Shown: in pieces, positions 42,131 to 54,776 of the stretch
Layout of the letters: every line of letters begins with the position of its first letter
How positions within the stretch are numbered: position 1 is the first letter of the stretch
DNA from: Climacteris rufus
Taxonomy: Eukaryota > Chordata > Aves > Passeriformes > Climacteridae
Reading direction: 5' to 3'
Length of the DNA stretch: 64,000 bases
Assembly (NCBI GenBank): GCA_013398175.1
Contig: VZRZ01000222.1
Span: forward strand, 706,655 to 770,654
Position numbers and translations under genes: made by a program
The notes under the pieces: model-generated
What the model saw: the letters and a program-made list of their open reading frames with translations, nothing else
The model's database searches: none
Told to the model about the DNA's origin: nothing

Positions 42131-44287
42131 GCCTTTTGTGAGAGACATCAGCATTTCATGGCTGATAACTATTTCCAGAGTGAGCTAGACTAATAGGCCA
42201 TATCAGATGCTCCAGAGCTTTGACAGCAGTTCAACTCAAGACCTAAACCATACCTTTGAGAAAGGGCAGGTGGTTCTTCCAGCTGTTCTCCCATACAAAT
42301 AGTAATTCCTGAAAAAATCACAAAGTGAACCTTAAAAGATGGCTTATTTACTGATGTTAATCTTTAGAGCTGTCACTTGAAGAGCAATGATTCTTAAGCT
42401 TAATAAATAGTTTAATAAATAGCTCAGTTCTTAAGCTGAATAAATAGTTTGTGACTATTTATTGTGAACTGACTGAGGTCAGTGGCTCGCTCACCATAGC
42501 TCCACCTCAGGTGTTTGCCTAGTATGTCCAGTATGAAGCCCAGTCTGTGCTCAGTGACCTAAATTTATGGTACTGATCCTCTTCTTTGGCAGAACACTCT
42601 AATTAGAACTGCATTTCTCCACAAAGTGCATTTTCTTTAATTTCAGAATAAAATTAATTAATTCTGGGAAGTAATCTTCACGATAAAAAGTAATATTTCA
42701 TCATATTATTAGTTATTATCTAGAAAATTGCTGGCAGCATCATGTCACAGTTTTTCCTAGTTGTGACTTGCAAAATTCTTTTTTGAGGGAGACTGCTAAT
42801 GCACTCTGGCCATTACCACATACCTAATAACTGCAAAGGACATAACTACCTGACTTCAGGATTTTCATCAGTAAAATTGCTATTCTCAAAATTCTGAAAG
42901 GGCTGTGTCAAATGGAAATCTAGAATGCTTCTCCACAAGCCCATTTTTATCAGCAAGCTCACAATACTGTATCTGTCTCTGCTGACATATATTGATTCTA
43001 AGTTTTCACAACAGAGATAATGACTTTGCTAATGGCACAGTAAGTATCACAATTTACATCAGCTATAAATCATTGTGTATCTCAAGAGCATATAATCTAC
43101 CATGAATGAGCTGACTCATAAATTGTGTCCCTGTTACATTTGTGTCAGTCCAGAAAACCTATATCACTTATCTCAGCCCAGCCTACACATTTCAAAGTGC
43201 TACAGGGAAAAAAAAAAAAGACAACAGATAACTCTAGCAATTGATTTTCAGACATGTAACAACACATCTAAGAAAGGTTAGCAAGTAAACTACTTCTTGG
43301 GATTGTTGGCAAAATAAAGTAAAATTGACACAAACTAAAAAAAAAAAAGATTACAGCAAATTCATCTATCTGCCCCCTGGCTTTCAAATACACCTGTGGC
43401 TTCATCACTTAGGAGGAAAGACATGAAACCCAGAGAGCACCACACACATGGACAATGCATTAAACTGGACTTTTTGTCCTTCATCATGAGCAGGTGGTTT
43501 TGCCTTCAGAAGTGGTGTGGCACTTTCCCAGCCTGCTGTGGAGTAGCTCTTCATGGGCAGCCAAGGAGTTAATTTAAATGATGTTCTCTCTGCTCCCTGT
43601 CAGGAAGATGAGCCTTCCTGGCCAGGGCAGAGGGCAGAGTGACCTGCTGCTGCAGGGGACACAAATGTGGTCTCAATTTTACATAACTGCTTTAAAAATT
43701 TAAGCTGTCATGCTTCAGGACACAAGGACTTGACTGAATGTAGGGAGCAACCCTTGGCCAGTTTTCCACTAATCTCTGTCCTGACTGTCATGCATTTTAT
43801 CTGTGTCTGACATTGACAAATGCAGTGGTTGTAAAAGCCTTCAGTAAAAGGAAAAGATTGAGGTAGGGAAGCAAATTAACACAAAGTTTAGCTTCAAGGT
43901 GTTCTCTGCTAAATGTTTTCCTGGCATTCTTTGTGCTGGGGCAGTGCTGCTTTGGGACTCAGGACTCCCTTTGATGTGCTCTGCCATGTGGGTTTTTAAA
44001 TTAGTTGATATCTGGTCAGATTCTGATTTTCTCTCCCATGAGCACCAGTAGTTGTGAACAGTGCACTTGTCAGGGTTTCTCTTCAGACTTTCCAAAGTTG
44101 TGCCTAAATGTGTCTTAGTACATGTATCACTATGAAAGAAGTTACATTGGACTCTTGCACAGTTAACTGGGGGAAAACAGTTCAGTCTATTGGATGGTTT
44201 ATCAGGTTTGCAAAAATTAATTTGCTCCCTTTTTGTGGGTTTACATAGGGTCTTGGTAGAATTAGCAATGAAAGCCTAGTTTTACTG
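42131..44287. other. Gene-free intergenic stretch
   Basis: No gene is recognised. A 37-bp local duplication with a perfect hairpin lies at 42391-42463. An A-run is at about 43208-43219 and another at about 43339-43350. The rest is unique A/T-rich sequence. Confidence 0.65.
42391..42463. repeat. 37-bp tandem duplication with hairpin
   Basis: The segment starting ttcttaagct at 42391 recurs at 42428 with few changes. The second copy is followed by a perfect 10-bp inverted repeat, AATAAATAGT / ACTATTTATT, at 42439-42448 and 42454-42463 with a 5-nt loop. Confidence 0.85.
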
Positions 44288-44323
44288 ATCACAGAATCAT
44301 AGATTGGTTTGGGTTGGAAGGGA
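44288..44323 (-). repeat. CR1 LINE 3' end, left part of a split copy
   Basis: The sequence gatcacagaatcatagattgg followed by gtttgggttggaaggga is the antisense CR1 3' terminus. It stops abruptly at 44323, and the missing continuation resumes at 44981. The copy is interrupted by the LTR at 44325-44980. Confidence 0.9.
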
Positions 44324-44324
44324 T

Positions 44325-44980
44325 TGTTATCGTTTGAGATAACAGCTGGAAGGAAACCCCTCCAAAACAGAAGACAGCTCTCACCAGCACCCCTCTCCCT
44401 TCCCTCCACTCTGATCCAGAAAGAAAATTCTCAGTGAAAAAAAACCCTGTTTATTCACACACAATATGCATGCAGACACAGCAAATACAAAAAAAATTAC
44501 AAATGAGGACAATAAATCAGATAATAAATCCCCAAAAAGGGAAAATCTCAGTAGAAAAGTCCCAGAGAGAGACCCTTCCATCTGGTAGCTTCCCGAGGGC
44601 CCTGGCCCAGGCTGCACCAGGCCTCCCTAGGCCCGGGAGTGGGGGGGGAAGTGTCCCTCCGATGTTGCTCCCCATCCCCCTCAGTTCCAGGTGATGGCAT
44701 AGGTACAAAGAAACAAAGAAAAAGGCAAAGAAAAAAAAATGGCCGAAAAGGCAAGGGGAAGGAAAAACACAAAAAACCCCCTCTCCTTCTCTCCACTGTG
44801 CCAACCTTGTACACCGCAGCTGGCAAGAAGAAAAAGAATCCCGGGCAAGTCACCTTATAATCAGTTCCACTGTGCAGGGATCTGTTCTTTTTGTTCCATG
44901 TGGAAACATAACCCCGCACCAAGGCCCTGATGATAATATGAATACAATATCGTGGGAAAATGACACAGTGACCCAAGACA
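44325..44980 (-). mobile_element. Solo LTR of an endogenous retrovirus
   Basis: This 656-bp insertion splits a CR1 copy. Read on the minus strand it begins TGTCTTGGG and ends GATAACA, giving the TG...CA termini of retroviral LTRs. The flanks are GGGAT (44320-44324) and GGGAC (44981-44985), a 5-bp target duplication with one difference. The minus strand carries AATAAA (complement at 44450-44455), a suitable LTR polyadenylation signal, and a TATA-like motif near 44855-44860. No gag, pol or env is present, so this is a recombined solo LTR. A 5-bp duplication favours an ERVL- or ERV1-like origin over ERVK. The ORFs inside it (for example minus-strand 44548-44997) are not real genes. Confidence 0.85.
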
Positions 44981-45086
44981 GGGACCTTAAAGACCATCTA
45001 GTTCCAGCCCCCCTCCCCATGGATGCCACCCACTGGATCAGGTTGTCCAGAGCCCTGTCCAACCTGGCCTCAATCAGAAACAGTAG
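44981..45086 (-). repeat. CR1 LINE, right part of a split copy
   Basis: The sequence gggaccttaaagaccatctag, then ttccagcccccctccc, then the tract ending ggttgtccagagccctgtccaacctggcct, is antisense CR1 sequence. It continues directly from the fragment ending at 44323. Together the two parts form one 5'-truncated CR1 of about 140 bp. Confidence 0.9.
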
Positions 45087-46349
45087 CAGAACCAAGCTTG
45101 ACTGCATGAGATGCAAAAGCATTTGACATGAGTAACAAGAAGTGGGTCTACAGCACAGGCAGCTGCAGTACTGCCTTTTAGTATAGCTTGAATGGCAAGC
45201 TGGTTCCATGCAGAGTATTTTCAGATGTTTTGATATCTCTCTTAGGCATGAAACCCCAAGAGATCACCCCACCTGTGCTGCAGAAAGGTTTTCAGCTAAT
45301 TGTGGAGAAACTCATTCCTGTTAGCAGGCTGTACCATGCATACATCTAACACTAACCTTGATAGGAACTGAATTAAGATATTTTGCACAATAGGTGTTTA
45401 CAAATAACAGTCATATCACTTGATGATTTCAAGTATCTGATTTTATTTAGACATATTTCTAATGGAAGTTGGTGCTGTTAGCATAGACTGTGCATACGAA
45501 AAATCTGCAAATAAAAACACTGAGATAAATTGTTGAATCATGAAACAATTGGCTAATTTTGTGCAATGTCCTTTTCTAAGACCCAGCAAAGCCATGAGTA
45601 CCCCAAGCTACCCTGATTTCCTCAAAGTCATCATAAGATCTTTTGCTATTCTGAGCAGAGAGGCACAAACTAGCATATGGAATTTTCTTCTTTCAGGCAA
45701 TGCAGAAAGTTAAGCAAAAATTATTCTGAGGACAACCCTATTAAATTCCCTTCACATTGGACCTGTGCAGTCATTTCTTTGGTGTTGAAGACATTTCATA
45801 GGAGGTTTTTGGTTTTTTTTTACTTATACTGTCTGTAAATAAAGCCTGCTGTCAAGCACAGTTTTCCTGGAAACAACAATTACTAACTAGAATGCCTTCA
45901 CATTCACAATTGTGTCACGTCAGAGTTTTCTGCCCTGCTGTGTATGCTCCATTTTAGAGTTATAACTCATTTTTGTAAGTGAATAATATATGATCTTTAA
46001 TATTTCAGTAGTCCCTCACACTGTAAAATAAAGTACACTTGGAAATGTTTTACTCTTAAATAATACTATAATTAGTGTATGTTTCATTACAAAGTTTCTC
46101 AAGAACTTTCCTATTCCTGTTCCTAAGGAGCATTCAATCAAATTCAGTCATTCTGGGGCTGGAGCACGAGAACCACTGTGATAAGTTTATGGTGCAGTGT
46201 GTTTGCTGTGGAATGGGAGTATCCCAGTTCCATAGAAAGCCATAGATAATTAAGTAGAACTCATCTCTCCACAAAATGCTTTTCATCTATGAAACATTGT
46301 ACAGAATTTTCTTCTGTCTTTTATGAACTTTTTGAAAGAACTAAAAATC

Positions 46350-46371
46350 TTTTTTTTTTTTTTTTTTTTTT
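46350..46371. repeat. T22 homopolymer
   Basis: Twenty-two uninterrupted T are followed by ctccag. Together they look like a polypyrimidine tract and 3' splice site, but no exon-like sequence follows. Confidence 0.95.
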
Positions 46372-46834
46372 CTCCAGCAAGATTGTTTTAGGTAGAGGCT
46401 ATATTTCAATAAAACGTTTTCATTAAAAAATTACAAAAAGCTTTTGTAATTGTTGTCACCCATTTTTGCTTCATCTTCAAAGTCAAATATTTTGCTTTGG
46501 GCCTTTACTCAAAGACTGCTCTGATAAATAATAGATGCTATACTATTTGTTAAATGCTATTTTTATTTTCTTTCTATTGCAGCAAATCCTGCCCTTTTCT
46601 AATATTAAGAAACTTAAATGGTTGTAAGTTACATGGTTACAAGTAACTTACATGGCTACATCTAAAAATATTTTTCAGCATAAGAAAAATGGTCTTCGCT
46701 TTCCTTTACTCATTTGTTCTTGATGAAAGTTTATGGGTACATTTCAGCTGAAAAGAAATTAATACCGTGATTGGGACTCCCCTGGTATCACTGCAAAGAG
46801 CTGTGGGTGGAGGAGGGAAGAAGAGAAAGGAATG

Positions 46835-47060
46835 ATTGCCTCTCTATAAATAGAGTATTCTCTGCACGTCACTGATTCTGCACAGATGTCTGTCAATGAC
46901 ATAGATGCTACTTCAGAAATTACTTAAACAGCTGCATTCCAGGCAGAGAGGAGACAATTAACAAATGGATTTGGGTTGCAGAAACATTTAGTTTGGTGAC
47001 AGATGTTTGGATACAATCTCACTTTTTATTTATGGTATAAATGCTCTTAATCTGATTTCC
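46835..47060. promoter_or_regulatory. Candidate enhancer-like block with MEF2 site
   Basis: A perfect MEF2 consensus CTATAAATAG lies at 46844-46853 within a near-palindrome. It is followed by a non-repetitive A/T-rich segment with TTAATTAA-like and homeodomain-like words (gacaattaacaaatgg). There is no conservation evidence available here; the call is motif-based. Confidence 0.2.
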
Positions 47061-48479
47061 TTCTATTATTTGCCAGAAGAACATAAGTAATTGTTTTCTA
47101 GGCGAATATGTTTATATCACAATCTAAGAGTCAATAATTTATTATTTTACTAGGAGAAAATAGATGCCTTTGAAATACTATTTGACTAACCACAGACCTT
47201 GTCTCTGGGCAAAGGACAAGCACAATGTTTGATGAGGGAATATACAAAATCTGAAACAGAGGGGCCATTTTCCAAGAAGAGGACAGACTTCTCAAAGAGA
47301 GCTTTTGTGGGAGTGTGTTGGTCCACCCTTTCAAATGTCCCTTATGGGGATGTATACTCAACTTTCAAATTTCCTAACCCAAAGTAAATTTCTTTCTGGA
47401 AATTCACTGGTAAATTAGTGAGTCTAGAAAATAATTTCTTTGCCTAGAAAATAATTCTTTACATGATGATAAACTACTGGATAACCTGGGGGAACATAAG
47501 ACAAATTTGATATCCAGGATTATGCAGTCAGATTAGGTAACATACTGGTTCCTCCTTGTCTTAAAATCGTTGCATCCTTAATGATTCCCTGGATAACTTT
47601 CAGACTTTGATAATGGTTGCCACTACATACAGTTTAAATCAAGTTGCTCAGAAATATAATGGATAAGGGTTTACCTTGCTTGGTAGTTCCCTCTCATTTC
47701 AGTGACTGAAACAAACCTGGAGGACTCCTAAAGGGAGTAGGATTGCCCTACTTATTTTTGCAGCTATTTGTCTGAAACATTTTCCCTTTTTTGACCTGCT
47801 TTGCTAAATTATCTATGTGGCTGTTCCAGATCATCTGGCATTAAGAGGGGGCTGAGGTGAAGGAGACAAGGCAAGGGGAACCCGAAAGGTGTTTCAGGGA
47901 GTGTGGGGAGGGAGGCAAGTGCAATGGGAAGGAACCAGCTGCTGTGATTTGAAGCATGTGGTACGTGTTAGCGTGGAGCAAAATACATGCAGGGAGCTAA
48001 TGGAGCTGGTGTAGTCTCTCAGAGGAGATAATTTAAGTATGCTGGATATTTTAACTACCTTTTTTAAAAGCCTGGAATAATTTGGTTCTAATTTCTGAGC
48101 AGGGACTTGCAGCCCACACAGCAGTAAGTCTTGATAATTATTAATTATATGTTTTTCCTCTGTTCTCTATGACCTTGTTTGTAAAAGCTGTGTGGTAAAG
48201 CTAGACTATTAAGAGGTTTATGGGCTCTGGCATGCCACCTAGCAGAAAAAGAGGAAAATATTTAAAGAAAAAAGGATAACACAAAGTACAACCTTGAATT
48301 TGCACCCTTTCAGAAGGCACTGAAATGCAGAGAGCACTCATCCAGCGCACATGACCACTGAAAGAGTGAGTAGATGATTTTCTGGTTTAGCTACAATTAA
48401 AATTCACGCACACTCCCTTCTTACAGTCTGATCTAAAATGGCAGTAGTCAGCAAAGGCAGATGGCAAACTACCCATGGC

Positions 48480-49285
48480 AGAAAACTACCCCCAGCTGGA
48501 AATTCTGCCTTAGCTTTATCCCAGCAGAGACCTAGATACCATTGGCTCAAGCATTAAGGCCTATCACAAAAGGTAGGACTCAAATACCAAATTTATACCC
48601 AAATTTTTGGGTATTTTTAATACCCAAATTAAATCTGAAGAAGAGAAATTTTGGCATCAGGTTTCTGTTTCTACTTCATCTCCATTACCAAGTAAGAAGC
48701 TGCATTACCCTCCTACTACAAGATCACTGCATTCCTCTCCAAATGTGCATGTTAGTCTAAAAATCCAGCCTTCTGTAAATGTGAACACTTTTGTTGTTTT
48801 TTATGTCATACTTACTTAAAGAAATGCTGCCATCTGATCTTTCTCAGTTGCCTGACTCCCCCCAAATAATTTTTTTCCCATTAGAAATAATGAAGCAACC
48901 TGACTTGCAATGGGAGAAAAATGTTCTGGAAACCATGAAAGCAGCCTGTTTCCCACAGTTAAAAAGAAAACGTATAATTGGACCTGAATTTCAGGATGCT
49001 GAAGAGATACATATTGCTTTTGACTCTTCTGAAAAACCAGTTGGCCTTCAATCCTTGACACATTCAGAAGAAAACATTTCCTTATTAGCTCTGTCTTGGT
49101 TTTCTTCCACAGGTTTGGAACATAATGTCATTCTCTGCATGGTAGCTCATACAGTAAGTGAATTACTGCAGTGTTGTTGGGAAGAAGCCCTGAGAAGTTC
49201 AGACACTATAAAACCAGTGTCCACCCACACTATACGTTTAACAATATCACACAACACAAGCAGAGAATATCTCAAATTAAGTTAG
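48480..49285 (+). pseudogene. Interrupted coding-like segment, unknown family
   Basis: Two neighbouring plus-strand stretches in different frames read like protein. The first runs to about 48819 and includes IKSEEEKFWHQVSVSTSSPL and KKLHYPPTTRSLHSSPNVHV; upstream it is broken by stops at 48511 and 48574. The second starts about 48822, is shifted by one base, and runs 155-164 codons to a TAG at 49283-49285. It includes QPDLQWEKNVLETMKAACFP, QLKRKRIIGPEFQDAEEIHI and SEKPVGLQSLTHSEE. Its composition is charged and Ser-rich, unlike CR1 or LTR proteins. I do not recognise the family. The best reading is a decayed exon or retrocopy of a host gene, but chance cannot be excluded. No splice sites, promoter or poly(A) tail are evident. 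Confidence 0.35.
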
Positions 49286-52200
49286 AAATCTCAAACCTTT
49301 TATCTCCTGCCCTTTTGACTAACAATGTAATGTGTTTCTCAGCTCTTTAAATTGCAGAAAGTGCTCTCACTAGAGTAGCAAACTTCTGTGATAAAGATTT
49401 ATGCACAATTATGCCTAGTAAGAGAGGCAAAAGAAAGACAATTTTATGAAAGCATAGATGTCTGCTGCAAAAGGCAGATTGACTGGGAAAGTTAGGGCAA
49501 TAAAAGACACCCTTTTTTTCCTGAATAATATTTTAAACACATCACTGCTTGCAGTGTGATGAGTGCTGCAAAGAGGTCACAGCTGGTTCTCAGAGCTGCT
49601 CGGAAAATGGAAGAAATTATGAATTTTGCTGTCATCGTCCCTTGTCTTTGTCCTCTCCACATTTGCTTTATCTCTCATTTGTGCCTTTTTGGTGAATCCA
49701 TAGATGTATTGTCTCTGGGATAAAGAACGGCCTTTTTTGCCTACCTGGGCTCTCTAGTGAATATGGGAGCAATGTGTTACAAGACAGCAGTGGCTCAGCT
49801 CCTCCTGGTGAGGACCAGAAGCTTTCAGCTTCTGAAACCAGTTTTCAACTGGTTAGCAGAACTCCTGACAATCAGAATAAGTGCTGCCAAAATTTGCTGT
49901 CTGGGAAAGATTTGGAATAGATTGTGCCTGGGCCATTAATTTTATTTCACAAATAAAGCAGCTAGCTAATGCGAGAAAATAAAGGTTTGGTAAAAACAGG
50001 AAGAGAAGAGACCATTACTGTGCCCACCTGCTGCCAGTCAACTGGGAGGCATCAACACTAGACACAGCTCCTGCAGCTTGTGAGCACAGAGGGCAAAAGC
50101 AGAATCACAGGAGGAAACTGGTGACAAGGAAAAGCAATAGAGTCTTGAAACAACTTTCAGTGTCACCAATCGTTTGGCCCTCAGTCCTCAGAAGAGCAAC
50201 AATAATTAGTGGAGTCTATGTGGATGCGCTTTAGAGATTTGGAAATCCCAGGGAGAGCCATTTTCCAGGCAGAAAAATTCATTCCACAAAACAAAGTTGG
50301 GTCTGATTGTGTGTATTTCCAGTTTGGCTCAAACAGGGACTGCAGAGACATGGCTGCTTTACGCTTTATGGTGCTTTGTAGGAACACAGACCACCTGGAG
50401 CATCAGGTCTGCTCTTCCACTGCTTTATTTCTAAGGCCAGCCATCACTCCTTTCCTTAATAGCTGCTCATAATTCTCAAGTGATTCACATTTTTTTGTCT
50501 TCCCCTCAATTTAGTTGAATCAAAATTTAGAAGCCCAGGTGCAACTTTGGCAAAAAAAAAAAAAAAAATAATGCACCACTACATTATTTCTAATACCTGT
50601 GCCCAACATTACACTTCCAATTAAATATTCTTATAAAATACATAAGTGCTGGAAAAGTTAGCACAGAGTTACGTGAACAAAGCAGCTGGCCCAGAGTAAG
50701 ATTTGTTGTAATTTGTTATCATGAGGATTTTTCTTCATTAAATTGAGCATGCAGTGAGAGAAATGACCACATGAGTGAACAAAAATTCCTCAGCAAAGGG
50801 AAAACACCAACAAATACAACATATAACAACCTCTTTACACAGTGCACACCTCTGACTGTAGTCACCTGGAATCAGATGTATTTTGAACACTATGCCCCAG
50901 GTCATTACATTTCCAGTATGTCAGGGATAGTACTACTGCTTTAAATCTTGAGCTTTTTATGGCAATATTATACAGAATCACATACCTGTCACCTGACAGT
51001 ATAAGAACACACAGACTTAAGGATAATATGGTCTTTTCTTAATGTTCTCTTCAGGTCCTAAAACTTTAGTGATTTTTTTTTACTAAAATTAATGTGTTTC
51101 TTCTTGTGTAGTGTTAGAGTGCCTGTAACTACAGCTGTCCACAGCAGCCATCTGCAGCAGAAGAATAAGGGTTATTCTGTTTTAATGTGTGATTCAGCCA
51201 TGAGAAATTGGGTGTCTTTAACCAAGTTGATACCAATGAAAATCTGCTTTTAAAATAAGCCATTCACATCACTGAGGAAAGATGGCTGTGTGTTGAGAAC
51301 ATATTGTCTGGCACAACCAGACCCTATTAGGTCTGGCTATAGCCTTCCAATGGTATTATGAGCAAGACAGCTAATCACTCAGTGCCTCTGTTCCTCAGCT
51401 ATATAATAAAGGTGATAATTCTTTGCCAGGCGATTCCTTTTTTTCTTGTGTCTTCAAGGCATAGACTGCACTGTGTAGGACCATCTTACAGGGTGTTATT
51501 TTTATATCAGTAGTACCTTCAAATATGAAATGTAGGCTAAAGCATCTGGTTTGGTTGTTATTACTATAATAAAATAAAGGCTGTTTTAGATTTAGCAAGG
51601 GCTTCAACACAGAATACAGCTGCTAAGTGAGCCATCTATTTAGAATTACTTTTGGATTAATACCCATCAGGTTTTAAATAATTCCAACTTTTCAATGAAC
51701 TATGATGGCATTTTGCTAACCAAGCAAAATCTCTGTCTTGCCTTTGTAAGGTTTCTTTCCTGGTTAGAATGTTTTAGCATATGGGCCCTGATGCATTAAT
51801 TTTGGATATGCAAAACATGAAGGGTATTTTCTGATGGCTCATTGTATTAAAGTCCTTGATGGTCTGGGCTTCTCTGGGTCAGGCAGACTCATGGCACATC
51901 TTGCCAAAAGCGGTGGAGGAGATGGGAGAGACTTTCACACCTGGAGGGGCCCTGGAGACATGCATGGACACAGACAGGGCCTATGTGGTTCTTTCAAACA
52001 GAGGGATGGGCAGGATGGATATTCAGTTCCCAACTTTATTAACTAGCTTTTATCAAGCCAGAACTGCTTTATAGCTTTGTAGATATTTTTACTTTGACCA
52101 GGATGTTTGTGTATTAACTTGGAAGATTCAACAAATTCCAGTCTGTGCTTGTAAGGTTTGTATCACCACACTGTCCTGCACCTTAACCTTTTTTCTTGCA

Positions 52201-54776
52201 GCTCATAAATGAAGACCTTTCTGTTCTCTGCAGGACCACAAGCATGTTTTTTAAGGCAGCACATTGCTTTGTTTTCTTTCCTGCTCCTGCAGTTGTTTTG
52301 TAAAAGACAAGATGCCATTGCTGTGAGCCACAGGGAGGCATATTTTCTTCCTAGATGCATCTTTAACCTGCATGATCCAAGCAACAAATGCCATGTTTTG
52401 TATAATTGTGGGGAACTGGATGTAACTAATGATCAATAACAAGAATTGAACCATTTTCCCCATTTGCAAATTATCAATAAAAGGCCTGGGTTTTAAAGAT
52501 TTGTCTCTTGTTCCAAAACAATCAATTAGGGAAGAGACTGTAAATTAGTTACAGCGGATTCACCAAGAAGGTATGGATGCTGATGGCTGGAAATTTTACA
52601 GACAGGGCAAGGGGAGTCCAAGAGCCTTCAGGAGGACCAAGTAAACAGCTGTGGCAGGGTGATGTCAGGAGCTGGCCCCTGGGGTAATGCCAGCCGGATG
52701 AATTTTAAATCCTGCCTGTGAGGCTGTCTGCACAGGGCAGTGGTGTGGCCTCACCACATGTCCAGTGACAGAGAACCTGCCAGTGCTTTCTGGGAGGATA
52801 GAGCAGAGAACAGCAACCTTGCTTTCCTGGTGCTTGCTTGGTGACTTAATTATTGCATTGCCATCAGATTACCTTTTGCATGTGCCTTGAGACCTAATTG
52901 ATCTGGATTTCCTTGCTGCATGGTTTTGATATGCTTGGTATATTGGGAAACACCTGTCCCAGAGCCTTCCCACGGGTTCTGCACACTCCTAAAGAAGCAA
53001 TCTGGCTTTTTCTGGAAAGCTCATGATCCAGGAGAGTATCTAAAATCTGTTCCTCTGGCTCCTGTTTTTTAAATGCAAGCAGCAATTTAACATAAACACA
53101 GAAGTGTCCTTTTAGTTTATATTTGTGCTAAAAATGCCTTACAGATCAATACGTACAGTGGGTTCTGGTGAGAAGCCATCTTCTGCCTGACTGTCCATCT
53201 CCAGCCTCTCTTCAGGCCCATTCAAGCCTAATAGAAATACCTAGGAACGTGGCAATCTTTATCTATGTGACTTTTCACCAAAATGGTAGCTTTCCTCTTT
53301 GGGTGTGGCTCTTCCTAACCATACAGTAGGTTTAAGGTTCATCATAGTTGTTGGGCTTGGAAGTCCCCAAGAGTTGTATTTCAGGGATCTGAGATATTCC
53401 ATGTGGCATGAGGCAGCTGTGGGCTGGCTGCTGGTACCATGTTGCACAGCCTCAGCTGAGTGTGGGCACTTGGAACAGGTGAGGACTGCAAGGGCTGTGT
53501 GGCAGAGCTGAGGCTTTCAGTGGAGAAGCCTTCCTGACTGATAAAGTTTGTAATTTCTGTGCAAGTTCCCTTTAAGTGTCCCTTCAGCATTCCCCATGGT
53601 TTTGAAAGGTTTTAAGGTTATTCACATGACCAAGATCAAGCTGCTGGTACCATGTCTTTGCTGAATATAGCTGTGCAGTCCTGCAGATAAATACCTGACT
53701 CCTCCAGCCGGGTAGGTTATCCCTCCATGTCTAATCTGTCACAAAAGATTTGTGTTTGAAAGCAAAATAACAGTTTTCTTACTTTATTTTTTATTACCGT
53801 AAATCTGTCAAAGAGAAGCAGCTGGAGCAGAGCTCTACAACCTCAGGGAAAAGAAGAAAAAATATTGTTTTGATGGGAAACTCAGCTAAATCGTTTAAAT
53901 TAAGAATTACTGACACGGTGGCTGCTGGAGGTGCAAATGGAACACCTAACTGCTTGAAATGAGTCTGGGAGAAGTCAAAGAAAGTGTGCAAAAAATAAGT
54001 TGTTCATAATGCTCCCTCTTTTCTGGTGCTTGCTGACCTAAGATTTTCCTCAGCAAAACACGATGAGGTATTGTATGCTGAGGAAATGGTTGATTTACTG
54101 TTGAACAGTAGGGCTGGATTCTGAAGAAGCAGTGGACAGAATATATCTGAGAAGGAAGTCCAGGCTCAAGTTCCAGATTGTGTTATCCAATGCTTGTGTG
54201 TGTGGTCTCACAGCCAGCAAACCTCAGCCTCACAGAGCAGCACCTGTTTCAGCAGTGAACAAGAACAGCCTCACCTGTCCAAAGACACCAGGAAGGCTCT
54301 GGGATGGAGTATGCCCATATCAGGTTGCAGAGGTGTCCCAAACCAGTGCATTAGCCAGACGTGATGTCTTTGCAGACATCAGACACCAAGGGGCCTGTCC
54401 ATCCACCTCTTGGCTCACAAGATGAATTCAATGATAGTGTGAAGTACTGCTGAGATTAATTCACAAATGAGCATGAGAGTGAAAGCACTGAACAGCAATG
54501 TTCATGCCACAGGTTGAGCAAAGCAAGGACCATGGTGTCTTTCCCCGCAGGTGCAGGGAAGGGATAAACTCTGTGTCAGCTGGGTGGACAGGGAGGTGAG
54601 GAAGCCAAGGAGCTGGTGTAATGGGATCCTGGGATGACTGAGCCACTGAGGTTGGTACCTTTAGTTCACATCAGCTGCCTTGAGGTACATGGGGATCTCT
54701 AATTTCCCAGTGCTCCAACAGATATCTTCTGGGAACCCTCTTTGGGGCTGCTTCATGCAATGGCCGAAGCACTTGG
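49286..54776. other. Gene-free intergenic stretch
   Basis: No gene or known repeat is recognised. An A17 run lies at 50552-50568. ORFs are at most 97 codons. Confidence 0.65.
50552..50568. repeat. A17 homopolymer
   Basis: Seventeen A follow ctttggc. No retroposed body with target duplications was recognised upstream. Confidence 0.9.

Larger units (their letters stand above)
45087..48479. other. Gene-free intergenic stretch
   Basis: No gene is recognised. It contains a T22 run at 46350-46371, a small inverted repeat at 46624-46651, and an A/T-rich block with a MEF2-type site near 46844. ORFs are at most 76 codons. Confidence 0.65.

Noticed and set aside
44548..44997. 149-codon minus-strand ORF
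   Set aside because: It falls within the solo LTR, which is noncoding; its F/L/P-rich translation reflects T-rich LTR sequence.
51834..52046. GC-richer segment resembling a LINE fragment
   Set aside because: A few words recall CR1, but no ordered series of CR1 phrases could be followed, so it is left unassigned.
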